A stretch of 64,000 nucleotides of DNA from Streptomyces sp. NBC_01481 (lineage in GTDB: Bacteria > Actinomycetota > Actinomycetes > Streptomycetales > Streptomycetaceae), in NCBI RefSeq assembly GCF_026339995.1, contig NZ_JAPEPT010000004.1, forward strand, positions 124,001-188,000, written 5' to 3'. Under the pieces are notes generated by a model that saw nothing but the letters and a program-made list of their open reading frames with translations, had not been told where the DNA came from and searched no databases. Positions 42,440 to 51,179 of this stretch are shown in pieces (position 1 is the stretch's first letter; every line of letters starts with the position of its first letter). Both the position numbers and the translations under genes were made by a program.

Positions 42440-43441
42440 TCAGTCGCCGAGGGTGGCGACGAGAAGGGCCTTGATGGTGTGCATCCGGTTCTCGGCCTGG
42501 TCGAAGACGATGGAGTGGGCCGACTCGAAGACCTCGTCGGTGACTTCGAGGGCACTCATGCCGGTGCGGGACAGGATGTCCGCGCCCACGGTGGTCCCGC
42601 TGTCGTGGAAGGCCGGGAGGCAGTGCATGAACTTCACCCGCGGATTGCCCGTTGCCTTGAGCACGTGCGAGGTGACCTGGTACGGCTTGAGCAGGGCGAT
42701 GCGCTCGTCCCACATCTCCTTCGGCTCTCCCATGGAGACCCAGACATCGGTGTAGAGGAAGTCCACGCCGGCCACACCTTCGGCGAGGTCCTCGGTGAGG
42801 GTGATCCGTGCGCCGGTGGACTCGGCGATCCGCCGGGCCTCCTTGACCACCTCAGGGGCGTTGCGCAGGCTCGCGGGCCCGACCATGCGCACATCCATGC
42901 CGAGCATCGCGGCGGTTATCAGCAGCGAGTTGCCCACGTTGTTACGAGCATCGCCGAGGTAGGCGAAGGAGATCTCGTGCAGGGGCTTGTCCGTGTGCTC
43001 CCACATGGTCAGAACATCGGCGAGCGACTGGGTGGGGTGCCACTCGTCGGTCAGGCCGTTCCACACCGGGACGCCCGAGTATTCGGCCAGTTCCTCGACG
43101 TTGCTCTGGCTGCTGCCCCGGTATTCGATGCCGTCGAAGAGACAGCCAAGGACGCGGGCGGTGTCCTTGATGGACTCCTTGTGGCCGATCTGGGAGCCCG
43201 AGGGTTCCAAGTATGTGACGTGGGCGCCCTGTTGGCGAGCGGCCACTTCGAAGGCGCAGCGGGTACGGGTGGACGTCTTCTCGAAGATCAGGGCGATGTT
43301 CTTGCCCTGCAGGCGCTGCTGCTCGGTGCCCGCACACCGTGCGGCCTTGAGCTGGGTGGACAGGTCCAGAAGGTAGTGGAACTCGGCCGGAGTGAGATCG
43401 AGTTCTTTCAGCAGTGAGCGGTGACGCAGGTTGACGGGCAT
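42440..43441 (-). CDS. arcB: Ornithine carbamoyltransferase, catabolic
   Basis: 333 aa from the ATG at 43441 (AAAGGAGAG upstream; codons further up are unlikely). The carbamoyl-phosphate site is FEKTSTRTRCAFEVA, the second loop HPTQSLADVLTM and the ornithine-side FMHCLPAFHD. In this operon it runs as citrulline plus phosphate to ornithine plus carbamoyl phosphate. ArgF-type biosynthesis is less likely given arcA and arcC on both sides. Confidence 0.94.
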   Translation of the reverse strand: MPVNLRHRSLLKELDLTPAEFHYLLDLSTQLKAARCAGTEQQRLQGKNIALIFEKTSTRTRCAFEVAARQQGAHVTYLEPSGSQIGHKESIKDTARVLGCLFDGIEYRGSSQSNVEELAEYSGVPVWNGLTDEWHPTQSLADVLTMWEHTDKPLHEISFAYLGDARNNVGNSLLITAAMLGMDVRMVGPASLRNAPEVVKEARRIAESTGARITLTEDLAEGVAGVDFLYTDVWVSMGEPKEMWDERIALLKPYQVTSHVLKATGNPRVKFMHCLPAFHDSGTTVGADILSRTGMSALEVTDEVFESAHSIVFDQAENRMHTIKALLVATLGD

Positions 43442-43511
43442 GGCGGGCTCTCCTTTGAGCACGTGGTGAAGGGGCGGGAGTCCGGATCGGCAGGAGCGCG
43501 GGCGGTCGGTC

Positions 43512-44735
43512 TCAGACGGCGTCGCGTTCTACGGGGCAGCTCATGCAGCGTGGCCCGCCGCGGCCCCGGCCCAGTTCGCTGCCCCGGATGGTGATGACCT
43601 CGATGCCGTTGCGGCGCAGGTAGGTGTTGGTGGTGACGTTGCGCTCGTAGGCAAGGACGACGCCGGGTTCGACGGCCAGGACGTTGCAGCCGTCGTCCCA
43701 CTGCTCGCGCTCGGCGGAGTGCACGTCTTGGGTGGGCGTGAGCACGGTGATGGCATCCAGGTCCAGAGCGTCGGCGATCGCGTGATGCATGTACTCCGGC
43801 GCGTGGTCGGTGATCCTCAGGCTCGCGCCGTCGGGACCGGGTTCGATGGTGCAGGACGGCAGCATGCCCAGCCCCGCGTACTTGGTGAAGGTGTCACCGC
43901 TGACCATGGTCATCACGGTGTCGAGGTGCATGAAGCTGCGGGACTTGGGCAGGTCGACCGCCACGACGCGGCGGGCCGAACCGGCGGCGAACATCCGCAG
44001 GGCGAGTGCTTCGACGGCCTGGGGAGTGGTGCGCTCGCTCATGCCGACCAGGACCGCGCCGTTGCCGATGACCAGGACGTCACCGCCCTCGATGGTGGAC
44101 GGGTACGCCGACTGCCCGTCGGCCCAACGACGGAACTCCTGGTTCTCGAACAGGGGATGGTGCCGATAGATGGCCTCGAAGTGGACGGTCTCCCGGCGCC
44201 GCGCCCGCTTCTTCATTGGGTTCACGCTCACCCCGTCGTAGATCCAGCACGAGGTGTCGCGGGTGAACAGGTGGTTGGGCAGGGGTGCGAGGACGAAGTC
44301 GTGGGGCGCCATGGCGTGCAGGCGCACACTGGGGACGGCGCCGAGGCGGGTCAGCAGTTCGCGCTGGGTGATGCCGCCCACGAGGTAGGCGGTCAGCTCG
44401 GCCGGTTCGAGGGAGTCGAAGAAGGCTCGTATGCGGTCGGTGGCTAGTGGGCCGTATTCCCGATCGTCGAAGACCCGGTCGTGGATGAGCGTCCGGGCGG
44501 CGGGGTGTGCGAGCGTCTCGGTGAGCAGGTCGGAGAAGAGGTGCACGCCCACGCCGCGGTCGCGCAGGGCGTCGGCGAAGGCGTCGTGCTCCTCCCTCGC
44601 CCGCTTGACCCACAGCACGTCGTCGAAGAGCAACGCGTCCTTGTTCGTGGGCGTCAGGCGCTTCAGCTCCAGGTCGGGCCGGTGCAGGATCACCTGCTTG
44701 AGCCGCCCGGTCTCGGAATCGACGCGAAAGGACAT
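43512..44735 (-). CDS. arcA: Arginine deiminase
   Basis: 407 aa from the ATG at 44735 (CAGGAG upstream). Conserved elements are FDDVLWVKRAREEHDAFA, NHLFTRDTSCWIYDGVSVNP, TIEGGDVLVIG and MHLDTVMTM. The nucleophile cysteine is in the terminal GGPRCMSCPVERD. It hydrolyses arginine to citrulline and ammonia, starting fermentative ATP production. A palindrome at 44955-44968, about 220 bp upstream, suggests oxygen-linked control. Confidence 0.96.
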   Translation of the reverse strand: MSFRVDSETGRLKQVILHRPDLELKRLTPTNKDALLFDDVLWVKRAREEHDAFADALRDRGVGVHLFSDLLTETLAHPAARTLIHDRVFDDREYGPLATDRIRAFFDSLEPAELTAYLVGGITQRELLTRLGAVPSVRLHAMAPHDFVLAPLPNHLFTRDTSCWIYDGVSVNPMKKRARRRETVHFEAIYRHHPLFENQEFRRWADGQSAYPSTIEGGDVLVIGNGAVLVGMSERTTPQAVEALALRMFAAGSARRVVAVDLPKSRSFMHLDTVMTMVSGDTFTKYAGLGMLPSCTIEPGPDGASLRITDHAPEYMHHAIADALDLDAITVLTPTQDVHSAEREQWDDGCNVLAVEPGVVLAYERNVTTNTYLRRNGIEVITIRGSELGRGRGGPRCMSCPVERDAV

Positions 44736-45181
44736 GGGGACTCCTGGGAAGGGGAAACGAAGGACGTGGTCGATCTCCGAAGCCGGGGCGCACGGCCGCT
44801 GCGTCCTCACCGGCTGTCCTCGCCGGCGGCTGATGGTGCGTCGGGGAGATCACCTGAACCCTGCCACCCGCCCACCCCAAGACCGGGCTGCGAAGGTCCC
44901 CTTCCGCCGGCCGCCCGGTACCTGGAGGCCGTGGCCTGATCGGGGCGTTGGAGGGGCCCGTTCGGCCCTGGCATACGCCTCGCCGCACCGGGCAACGAGC
45001 GGTGGCGCGTGCGTCGTCGCCCTCGTCGGCCCACGACGAGGGCTGAACGGCGGCTCACGCGGACAACAAGGCCGCCCTGACGGTCCGTTGCGGATCGATG
45101 AGCTCGACGCGCGGGGCCAGTCGGCCCAGGCAGGCCGGGCGGTGCGCGCGGCAGCCTTGGGTCGATCAAGGAGGATCTCTG
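44736..45181. promoter_or_regulatory. Divergent regulatory region between arcA and the HPF remnant
   Basis: At 44955-44968 lies GGCCCGTTCGGCCC, one mismatch to the window palindrome. At 45019-45043 there is a perfect 10-bp stem (GCCCTCGTCG and its complement, 5-base loop) that could terminate or attenuate rightward transcription. No gene is visible. Confidence 0.5.
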
Positions 45182-45331
45182 ATGAACCGACACAAGACCA
45201 GCCCGGCCGTCGACGTCCAGGTGGCGACCCGCGGCGAGGTGCCCCGGGGGATCGGCCCGCTACGCCCGGGAGAAGACGCTTGCCGCGCTTGAGCATGTGA
45301 GCGAACCGATCCTGGGCGTCCGGTGGGGTCG
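45182..45331 (+). pseudogene. Ribosome hibernation promoting factor (HPF/YfiA-like, Rv0079-type), frameshifted and truncated
   Basis: A near-ideal AAGGAGG ribosome site precedes the ATG at 45182. The product begins NRHKTSPAVDVQVATRGEVP. A frameshift near 45262 moves the continuation to another frame, which reads ARYAREKTLAALEHVSEPIL and then GVR, typical of streptomycete HPF. Similarity stops near 45331, just before the end of adhE. Two-thirds of the gene is missing. Rv0079, a dormancy translation regulator of the DosR regulon, is of this general class. Confidence 0.75.
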
Positions 45332-45358
45332 TTCGGCCCATGCCGCCAGCCGGCCGCC

Positions 45359-48019
45359 CTATTCAGCGGGGGTGCCCGGTCGGCCGTAGTAGGCCGTGCG
45401 CATGATCTGTTGCATGTCGTCGAGGACGGGCATGCGGGGGTTGGCAGGGGCGCACTGGTCCTCGTAGGCGTTCAGGGCTTGGTGGGGCAGGGCGTCCAGG
45501 AAGGTCTGTTCGTCGACGCCGAGGGTCTGGAAGGACGGCTCGATGCCGACGGCGTCGCGAAGGTGTTCCACGGCGGTGGCGAGGGATTCGACGCCTTCGG
45601 CCGGGGAGCCGGCGGGAAGTCCAAGGGTGCGGGCGATGTCCTGGAAGCGTTCCGGGGCGCGGTACTGCTCGTACTTGGGCCAGCCCGTGAGCTTGGCCGG
45701 GACGGTGCCGTTGTAGCGGATGACGTGCGGCAGGAGGACGGCATTGGTACGGCCGTGGGCCACGTGGAACGTGGCGCCGAGGGTGTGGGACATGGCGTGC
45801 ACGATGCCGAGGAAGGCGTTGCCGAAGGCCATGCCGGCGATGGTGCCCGCGTTGTGCATCTTCTCCCGCGCGTCGGGCCGGTCGGCCCGGTCGTTCACGG
45901 CCGCTTCGAGGTTGTCGAAGATGAGCCCGATGGCGTGCAGGGCGGGGCCGTCGGTGAAGTCGTTGGCGTAGACCGACACGTACGCCTCGATGGCGTGGGT
46001 GAGGGCGTCGAAGCCGCTGTCGGCGGCCAACGCCGGGGGCAGGTCGGCGGTGAGCAGCGGGTCGATGATGGCCACGCTGGGGGTCAGCGCATAGTCGGCC
46101 AGCGGATACTTCTTGCCGGTCGCGGGGTCGGAGATGACGGCGAACGGGGTGACTTCGGCGCCGGTGCCGGAGGTGGTGGGGATGCACACCAGGCGGGCAC
46201 GCTCGCCGAGGACGGGGAAGCGGAAGGCCCGCTTGCGGATGTCGGAGAACTTCTGCCTCATGTCGGCGAAGTCGATGTCCGGCTGCTCGTACAGCAGCCA
46301 CATCACCTTGGCCGCGTCCATGGGTGAGCCGCCGCCGAGAGCGATGATGGTGTCCGGGCGGAATTCGCGCATTAGGCGGGCGCCGCGCTGTACGGAGTCG
46401 ATGCTCGGCTCGGGCTCGACGTTGTCGATGACCTGCACGGTCACCGGTTCGCGGCGGCGCTGCAACACACGGCTGACGCGGTCGACGAAGCCGAGGCGGG
46501 TCATGGTCGCGTCGGTGACCACGGTGACCCGGTGCACGTCCGGCATGGACGCCAGATAGCGGATGGCCTGCGGCTCGAAGTAGATCTTCGGCGGGACCTT
46601 GAACCACTGCAGGTTGTTGTGGCGGGTGCTGACGCGCTTGATGTTCAGCAGGTTCGCGGCGGAGACGTTGTTGGAGACCGAGGTGCTGCCCCAGGAACCG
46701 CAGCCGAGGGTCAGCGACGGCAGCAGGCTGTTGTAGATGCCGCCTATGGCGCCTTGGGAGGAAGGGGCGTTGACGATGATCCGTACCGTCTTCATGCGCC
46801 GGCCGTACTCCTCGGCGAGCGCGGGGTCCGCGGTGTGGATCACTGCGCTGTGCCCCTGCCCGTGGAAGGAGACCATGTCGGCGGCCAGGTCGAAGCCCTG
46901 CTGCTGTGAGCCGGCGCGCAGCACGGTGAGCACCGGGCAGAGCTTCTCGCGGGTCAGCGGCTCCTCCGGGCCGACCCGGTCGGCCTCGACGAGAATGATC
47001 GAGGTGTCGACGGGCACGGTGAAGCCCGCCTGCTCGGCGATCCACGCCGGGCTCTGGCCGACGGCCGCGGGGTTGACCTTGGGCTCGCAGCCGCTGCCCG
47101 TCGCACCGGTGGGGAAGAGGTACGCCTCCAGCTTCGCCTTATCCTCGGCGCCGGCCAGGTGGGCGTGCAGGGTGCGGAACTCGGCCAGGGCCGCGTCGTA
47201 GATCTCGGTGTCCAGGATGACCGCCTGCTCGGAGGCGCAGATCATGCCGTTGTCGAACGACTTGGACAGGACGAGGTCGTTGATGGCCCGGCGCAGCTTG
47301 GCGCTTTTGTGGACGTAGGCGGGGACATTGCCCGCACCGACGCCGAGTGCCGGCTTCCCGGCCGAATAGGCGGCCTTGACCATGGCGTTGCCGCCGGTCG
47401 CAAGGATCAGAGAGACGCCCGGGTGGTGCATCAGGACGTTGGTCGCATCGATGGACGGAGCCTCGATCCACTGCACACAGTGCTCCGGCGCGCCTGCGGC
47501 GATGGCCGCGTCCCGTATGACGCGGGCTGCCTGCGTGCTGCAGCGCTGGGCGGAGGGGTGGAAGGCGAAGACGACCGGGTTGCGGGTCTTCAGCGCCATG
47601 AGCGCCTTGAAGATCGTCGTTGAGGTCGGGTTGGTGACCGGGGTGACCGCGCAGAGCACGCCGACCGGTTCGGCCATCTCGATGATGCCGTCGATGTCGT
47701 CGCGTGCGACGACGCCGACGGTCTGCATCCGCGCCATGCTGTGGGTGACGTGTTCGCACGCGAACATGTTTTTGGCGGCCTTGTCCTCGAAGACGCCGCG
47801 GCCGGTTTCCTCGACCGCGATCCGAGCCAGTTCTGTGTGCCGGTCCAAGGCTGCGACCGATGCCTTCTTGACGATGTGGTCGACTTGCTCCTGGGTGAGG
47901 TCCTCGTAGTCGGCGAGCGCCTTGAGCCCGTGTGTGACCAACTGGTCGACAGCGATGGCAATGTCTGACGGCGCACTGCCGGGGGCAGCGGTCGGGATTC
48001 GATCGTCCTGTCGGGTCAT
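45359..48019 (-). CDS. adhE: Bifunctional acetaldehyde-CoA / alcohol dehydrogenase
   Basis: 886 aa from the ATG at 48019 (GGAGG upstream). The N-terminal half is a CoA-acylating aldehyde dehydrogenase with catalytic Cys261 in SFDNGMICASEQ. The C-terminal half is an iron-dependent alcohol dehydrogenase (IIALGGGSPMDAAKVMWLLY, SGFDALTHAIEAYVS, GIVHAMSHTLGATFHVAHGR carry the NAD and metal residues). It reduces acetyl-CoA to ethanol with two NADH, restoring NAD without oxygen, and in PFL-bearing organisms it is the usual partner of pyruvate formate-lyase. It is a full-length gene in a mostly aerobic lineage. Confidence 0.96.
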   Translation of the reverse strand: MTRQDDRIPTAAPGSAPSDIAIAVDQLVTHGLKALADYEDLTQEQVDHIVKKASVAALDRHTELARIAVEETGRGVFEDKAAKNMFACEHVTHSMARMQTVGVVARDDIDGIIEMAEPVGVLCAVTPVTNPTSTTIFKALMALKTRNPVVFAFHPSAQRCSTQAARVIRDAAIAAGAPEHCVQWIEAPSIDATNVLMHHPGVSLILATGGNAMVKAAYSAGKPALGVGAGNVPAYVHKSAKLRRAINDLVLSKSFDNGMICASEQAVILDTEIYDAALAEFRTLHAHLAGAEDKAKLEAYLFPTGATGSGCEPKVNPAAVGQSPAWIAEQAGFTVPVDTSIILVEADRVGPEEPLTREKLCPVLTVLRAGSQQQGFDLAADMVSFHGQGHSAVIHTADPALAEEYGRRMKTVRIIVNAPSSQGAIGGIYNSLLPSLTLGCGSWGSTSVSNNVSAANLLNIKRVSTRHNNLQWFKVPPKIYFEPQAIRYLASMPDVHRVTVVTDATMTRLGFVDRVSRVLQRRREPVTVQVIDNVEPEPSIDSVQRGARLMREFRPDTIIALGGGSPMDAAKVMWLLYEQPDIDFADMRQKFSDIRKRAFRFPVLGERARLVCIPTTSGTGAEVTPFAVISDPATGKKYPLADYALTPSVAIIDPLLTADLPPALAADSGFDALTHAIEAYVSVYANDFTDGPALHAIGLIFDNLEAAVNDRADRPDAREKMHNAGTIAGMAFGNAFLGIVHAMSHTLGATFHVAHGRTNAVLLPHVIRYNGTVPAKLTGWPKYEQYRAPERFQDIARTLGLPAGSPAEGVESLATAVEHLRDAVGIEPSFQTLGVDEQTFLDALPHQALNAYEDQCAPANPRMPVLDDMQQIMRTAYYGRPGTPAE

Positions 48020-48701
48020 GGGGATGTGCCTCCGTCGTTGCATGCCACGGCCTGAAGGCCGAAGGCGTCCGGGTGGGAGCGGCACCGCGGGGGATCGGCA
48101 CCGTTCCCGCCACCACCGTCTCTCGGACTCGGTCCGGCCACCCAGGTACCGATGGTCCCCGGTGAGCGGAGACCGGCCCCGGCGCGGCGCGGACAGCCAG
48201 GTCCGGTTGCGGACGGGCCCGGTGGCGCGACGCTTCGACGCTGCGCTCGGTCACATAACTCGCCCTGGAAAACTGGCGCTTGGCCCTTCGTCACCTGCTG
48301 TCGCTTGCCGCGGTCTCGGGGAGAGCGGCCCGTCCGGCCTCGAGGGGCGACCGGGACGCGGAACGGTGAGCAAGAGACGTGGTTGAGGAGGTCCTGCGCG
48401 GCGGGCAGATCGTGCGGCTCCCAGGTCCAGGCGTGTACCAGGCGCAGCGGCAGCGAGCGGAGCTGCGCGTCGCGGGCGCCCTGTCGGCGGCGGCCAGGCG
48501 GCCTTCCGGCCCTGCCCTGCATACGCTCGGCCGACTGCTGAACGCCTGGCATCGCGAGGGGCGTTGGATCGGCGGCGCGCACGGCTTCGGAATGCTGGGC
48601 CGAGTGTCCCTGGCCCGGCCCCGTACGGCCCATGCGCAACCCTGTCCCGCTGCCCGCAGTCTGGCAGCGCACACCGGAAGCCGATCGGGAGGACAGCGGA
48701 C
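48020..48701. promoter_or_regulatory. Intergenic region upstream of adhE and GAPDH, with one palindrome and a USP remnant
   Basis: On the minus strand at about 48378-48480 the peptide AQLRSLPLRLVHAWTWEP resembles the early part of a UspA domain, without start or remainder; a fossil is likely. At 48618-48631 is GCCCCGTACGGCCC (two mismatches), 71 bp before the GAPDH start. GGTACCGATGGTCC at about 48146 is a weaker candidate for adhE. No intact gene is convincing. Confidence 0.4.
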
Positions 48702-49730
48702 ATGAGCGTGCGCGTAGGCATCAACGGTTTCGGCCGCATCGGGCGCAACTACCTGCGTTGCGTGCTGGAGCGCGCGGAGACCGGGACGGGCACGCCGATC
48801 GAGGTGGTGGCCGTCAACGACATCACATCGCCGGCGGCGCTGGCCCATCTGCTGGAGTACGACTCGACATACGGTCGGCTGCGCCGCACGGTCGAGCACG
48901 ACGACACGTCCCTCACCGTGGACGGACAACGCATCGCGGTGACGGCCGAGCGCGATCCCGCTGCCCTGGCCTGGGGTGCACTCGGTGTGGACGTGGTCAT
49001 CGAGTCGACGGGTCGCTTCCGCACCCGCGAGGACGCCGGACCGCACCTGGGAGCGGGCGCGCAGAAGGTGCTGTTGTCCGTCCCGGGGAAGGGCGTCGAC
49101 GCCACCGTCGTCATGGGTGTCAACGAGGGTGCCTACGACCCGGAGCAGGACCACGTGGTCTCCAACGCCTCGTGCACGACCAACTGCGTGGCGCCGATGG
49201 CGAAAGTGCTGGACGAGCACTTCGGCATCGCCAAGGGTCTGATGACCACCATCCACGGCTACACCAACGACCAGGTGGTGCTGGACGGCCCGCACAAGGA
49301 CCCGCGCCGGGGGCGCACCGCTGCCGTGAACATCATCCCGACCAGCACCGGAGCGGCCCGGGCGGCCGGCCTCGTACTGCCGGAGCTGGCGGGCAGGCTG
49401 GACGGTATCGCCGTACGCGTACCGGTCGAGGACGGCTCGCTGACCGATCTGACCGTGGTCCTTGACCGGCCCGTGACCGCGGACGAGGTCAACACCGCCT
49501 TCCGCGAGGCCGCCGACGGGCCGCTGAAGGGAATCCTGCGGGTGTCCGACGCCCCGATCGTGTCCCGCGATGTCGTCGGTGACCCGGCCTCCTGCGTCCT
49601 GGACGCCCCGCTGACCCAGGCGCACGGCGACCTGGTGAAGGTCTTCGGCTGGTACGACAACGAATGGGGCTACGCAAACCGGCTCCTCGACCTCACTGAG
49701 TACGTGGCAGCCCGGCTCCCGCAGAGGTGA
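48702..49730 (+). CDS. gap: Glyceraldehyde-3-phosphate dehydrogenase, type I
   Basis: 342 aa; GGGAGG before the ATG at 48702. NAD-binding start VRVGINGFGRIGRNYLRC, catalytic SNASCTTNC (Cys158), and the AGKxR-type phosphate loop region IPTSTGAARAAGLVLPEL, closing with WYDNEWGYANRLLDL. It is an extra glycolytic isozyme placed between adhE and the Acg gene, suggesting support of fermentative glycolysis. It has its own upstream palindrome candidate. Confidence 0.94.
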   Translation: MSVRVGINGFGRIGRNYLRCVLERAETGTGTPIEVVAVNDITSPAALAHLLEYDSTYGRLRRTVEHDDTSLTVDGQRIAVTAERDPAALAWGALGVDVVIESTGRFRTREDAGPHLGAGAQKVLLSVPGKGVDATVVMGVNEGAYDPEQDHVVSNASCTTNCVAPMAKVLDEHFGIAKGLMTTIHGYTNDQVVLDGPHKDPRRGRTAAVNIIPTSTGAARAAGLVLPELAGRLDGIAVRVPVEDGSLTDLTVVLDRPVTADEVNTAFREAADGPLKGILRVSDAPIVSRDVVGDPASCVLDAPLTQAHGDLVKVFGWYDNEWGYANRLLDLTEYVAARLPQR

Positions 49731-49779
49731 AAGCAGCACCAGTGCGCGGCGAGTGGCAGCCGGCCCGGATATGGAAACG

Positions 49780-49807
49780 GCCCGGCGGCTACTCGCCGCC
49801 GCCGGGC
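49780..49807 (+). terminator. Hairpin after the GAPDH gene
   Basis: A perfect 10-bp GC stem (GCCCGGCGGC and its complement) with an 8-base loop, about 50 bp after the stop codon. There is no T-run, as is usual in high-GC actinobacteria. Confidence 0.45.
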
Positions 49808-49890
49808 ACCAGCCGGCTGCCCGCACCTTGGCAGAGGGCCGTTGAGCCTGGTCCGCAGCGAGCGTCTCTGGTCCGCCCGGACCCGGCCGA

Positions 49891-49904
49891 GGGACCACCG
49901 GCCC
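49891..49904. promoter_or_regulatory. DevR/OsdR-like palindrome upstream of the Acg gene
   Basis: GGGACCACCGGCCC, two mismatches to the window motif and closer to the mycobacterial GGGAC half-site. It is 76 bp before the ATG at 49980. Confidence 0.5.
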
Positions 49905-49979
49905 CTCACGGCACCGCACCGGAGCGGTCAGGCTCGGAAGACGGGACACCTGTCCCAGCCGGTCCGGGAGGTGGACATC

Positions 49980-50990
49980 ATGGACTCCGCGACTCTTGAC
50001 GCATCGACCTTGGAAGCCTGTATTTCGGCCGCGGTCGCGGCGCCGTCGATCTACAACACCCAGCCTTGGCGCTACCGCCTGGATCCCGACACGGTCACGC
50101 TCCAGATACGCGCCGCTCCGGAACGGGGTCTGCGCCAAGCGGATCCCACGGGCCGCGCCCTGCACCTCTCGGTGGGTGCGTCCGTTTTCAACCTCCGTGT
50201 CGCGGTGGCCCACTTCGGCTGGTCACCCGTCACGCGCCTGCTGCCCAGCCCCGGGGACTCCGGGCTGCTGGCCACCGTCCGCCTGACCGGAGCCGCCTCC
50301 CGCCGGCCGACAGGACATCGCGCCGACCTGTACGCGGCAATCTGGCGCAGGCACAGCAGCCGGTTCCCCTTCTCCGGGAGGCCGCTCCCTTCGCACGTAC
50401 GCAACGAACTCGCCGAAGCCGCACGCGTGGAGGGGGGTCTGCTCAGCTTCCCGTCCGCTGACGAAACGGCTCGTGTGCTCGGCCTTGCGCAGGAGGCCGA
50501 ACACCGCAACAGGAACGACCCCGACCGCGGTGCGGAGAGCCGTCGGTGGGTACAGCGGGACGGGCACGAGCCCGCAGCTCTCGGGCTCCCGCAGACGGCA
50601 CTCGGCCCGCAGGACGCACACGAGCGGCTCGCCATGCGTGACTTCACCGCACAGCGGCATCCCGAGCGGCTCATTGCCCAGCCCTTCGAGCCCGACCCGG
50701 TCATCGCGATGCTGACCACCGAACATGATCGCCGCAGCGACTGGTTGCGGGCAGGGCAGGCCCTGGAACACGTTCTGCTGGTCGCGACGGCCCAGCGCCT
50801 GCGCGCGTCTCTGCTGCATCAGCCGATGGAATGGCCCGACCTGCGCCGGTCGCTGAGCCCGATGCCTGGTCACAACGGGCACGCCCAGATGCTGGTCCGC
50901 CTGGGATACGGCCCGGCAGGCCCGGCCACCCCGCGACGTGCCGTGGACAAGGTGATCGACGCCGGGCTGCCGAATCGACAGGGCGGCTGA
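49980..50990 (+). CDS. Acg-family FMN-binding oxidoreductase (Rv2032/Rv3131-like)
   Basis: 336 aa from the ATG at 49980 (GGGAGGTGG upstream). The nitroreductase-like fold is split as in Acg proteins: AAVAAPSIYNTQPWRYRLDP near the start, an ADLYAAIWRRHSSRFPFSGR block, and the C-terminal RLRASLLHQPMEWPDLR and LVRLGYGPAGPATPRR. Acg (Rv2032) and Rv3131 are DosR-regulon proteins thought to bind or store flavin; catalysis is unproven. Both DosR-type content and the upstream palindrome support hypoxic expression. Confidence 0.9.
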   Translation: MDSATLDASTLEACISAAVAAPSIYNTQPWRYRLDPDTVTLQIRAAPERGLRQADPTGRALHLSVGASVFNLRVAVAHFGWSPVTRLLPSPGDSGLLATVRLTGAASRRPTGHRADLYAAIWRRHSSRFPFSGRPLPSHVRNELAEAARVEGGLLSFPSADETARVLGLAQEAEHRNRNDPDRGAESRRWVQRDGHEPAALGLPQTALGPQDAHERLAMRDFTAQRHPERLIAQPFEPDPVIAMLTTEHDRRSDWLRAGQALEHVLLVATAQRLRASLLHQPMEWPDLRRSLSPMPGHNGHAQMLVRLGYGPAGPATPRRAVDKVIDAGLPNRQGG

Positions 50991-51028
50991 GTGGCGGTCG
51001 GCCGCACTCGGCGCCCCTGCCATGACCA

Positions 51029-51042
51029 GGGCCGAACGTCCC
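51029..51042. promoter_or_regulatory. DevR/OsdR-like palindrome upstream of pflB
   Basis: GGGCCGAACGTCCC, one mismatch, 138 bp before the pflB start. Confidence 0.55.
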
Positions 51043-51179
51043 TACGCCAACGGGCCGGACGGCGCGCGGACGGGCTCCCGCCGGCCCTGCCCCGTGCCGT
51101 GGGTGGGCGGCCACCATCGTGAGTGGAGCCGCTTGCGGGACGTCCGCGGGCAGCGTCGTGAACGAATGCGGAGGCAGTG

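Noticed and set aside
45019..45043. Treating the perfect hairpin as a proven terminator
   Set aside because: No gene end lies directly upstream on either strand and there is no T-run; mentioned only as a possible structure.
48379..48705. Forward 108-codon frame before GAPDH
   Set aside because: No recognisable domain, and the opposite strand carries a short USP-like peptide; treated as intergenic with a remnant.
48291..50213. Reverse frame of about 640 codons opposite GAPDH
   Set aside because: No family resemblance; the GAPDH on the other strand has all catalytic motifs.
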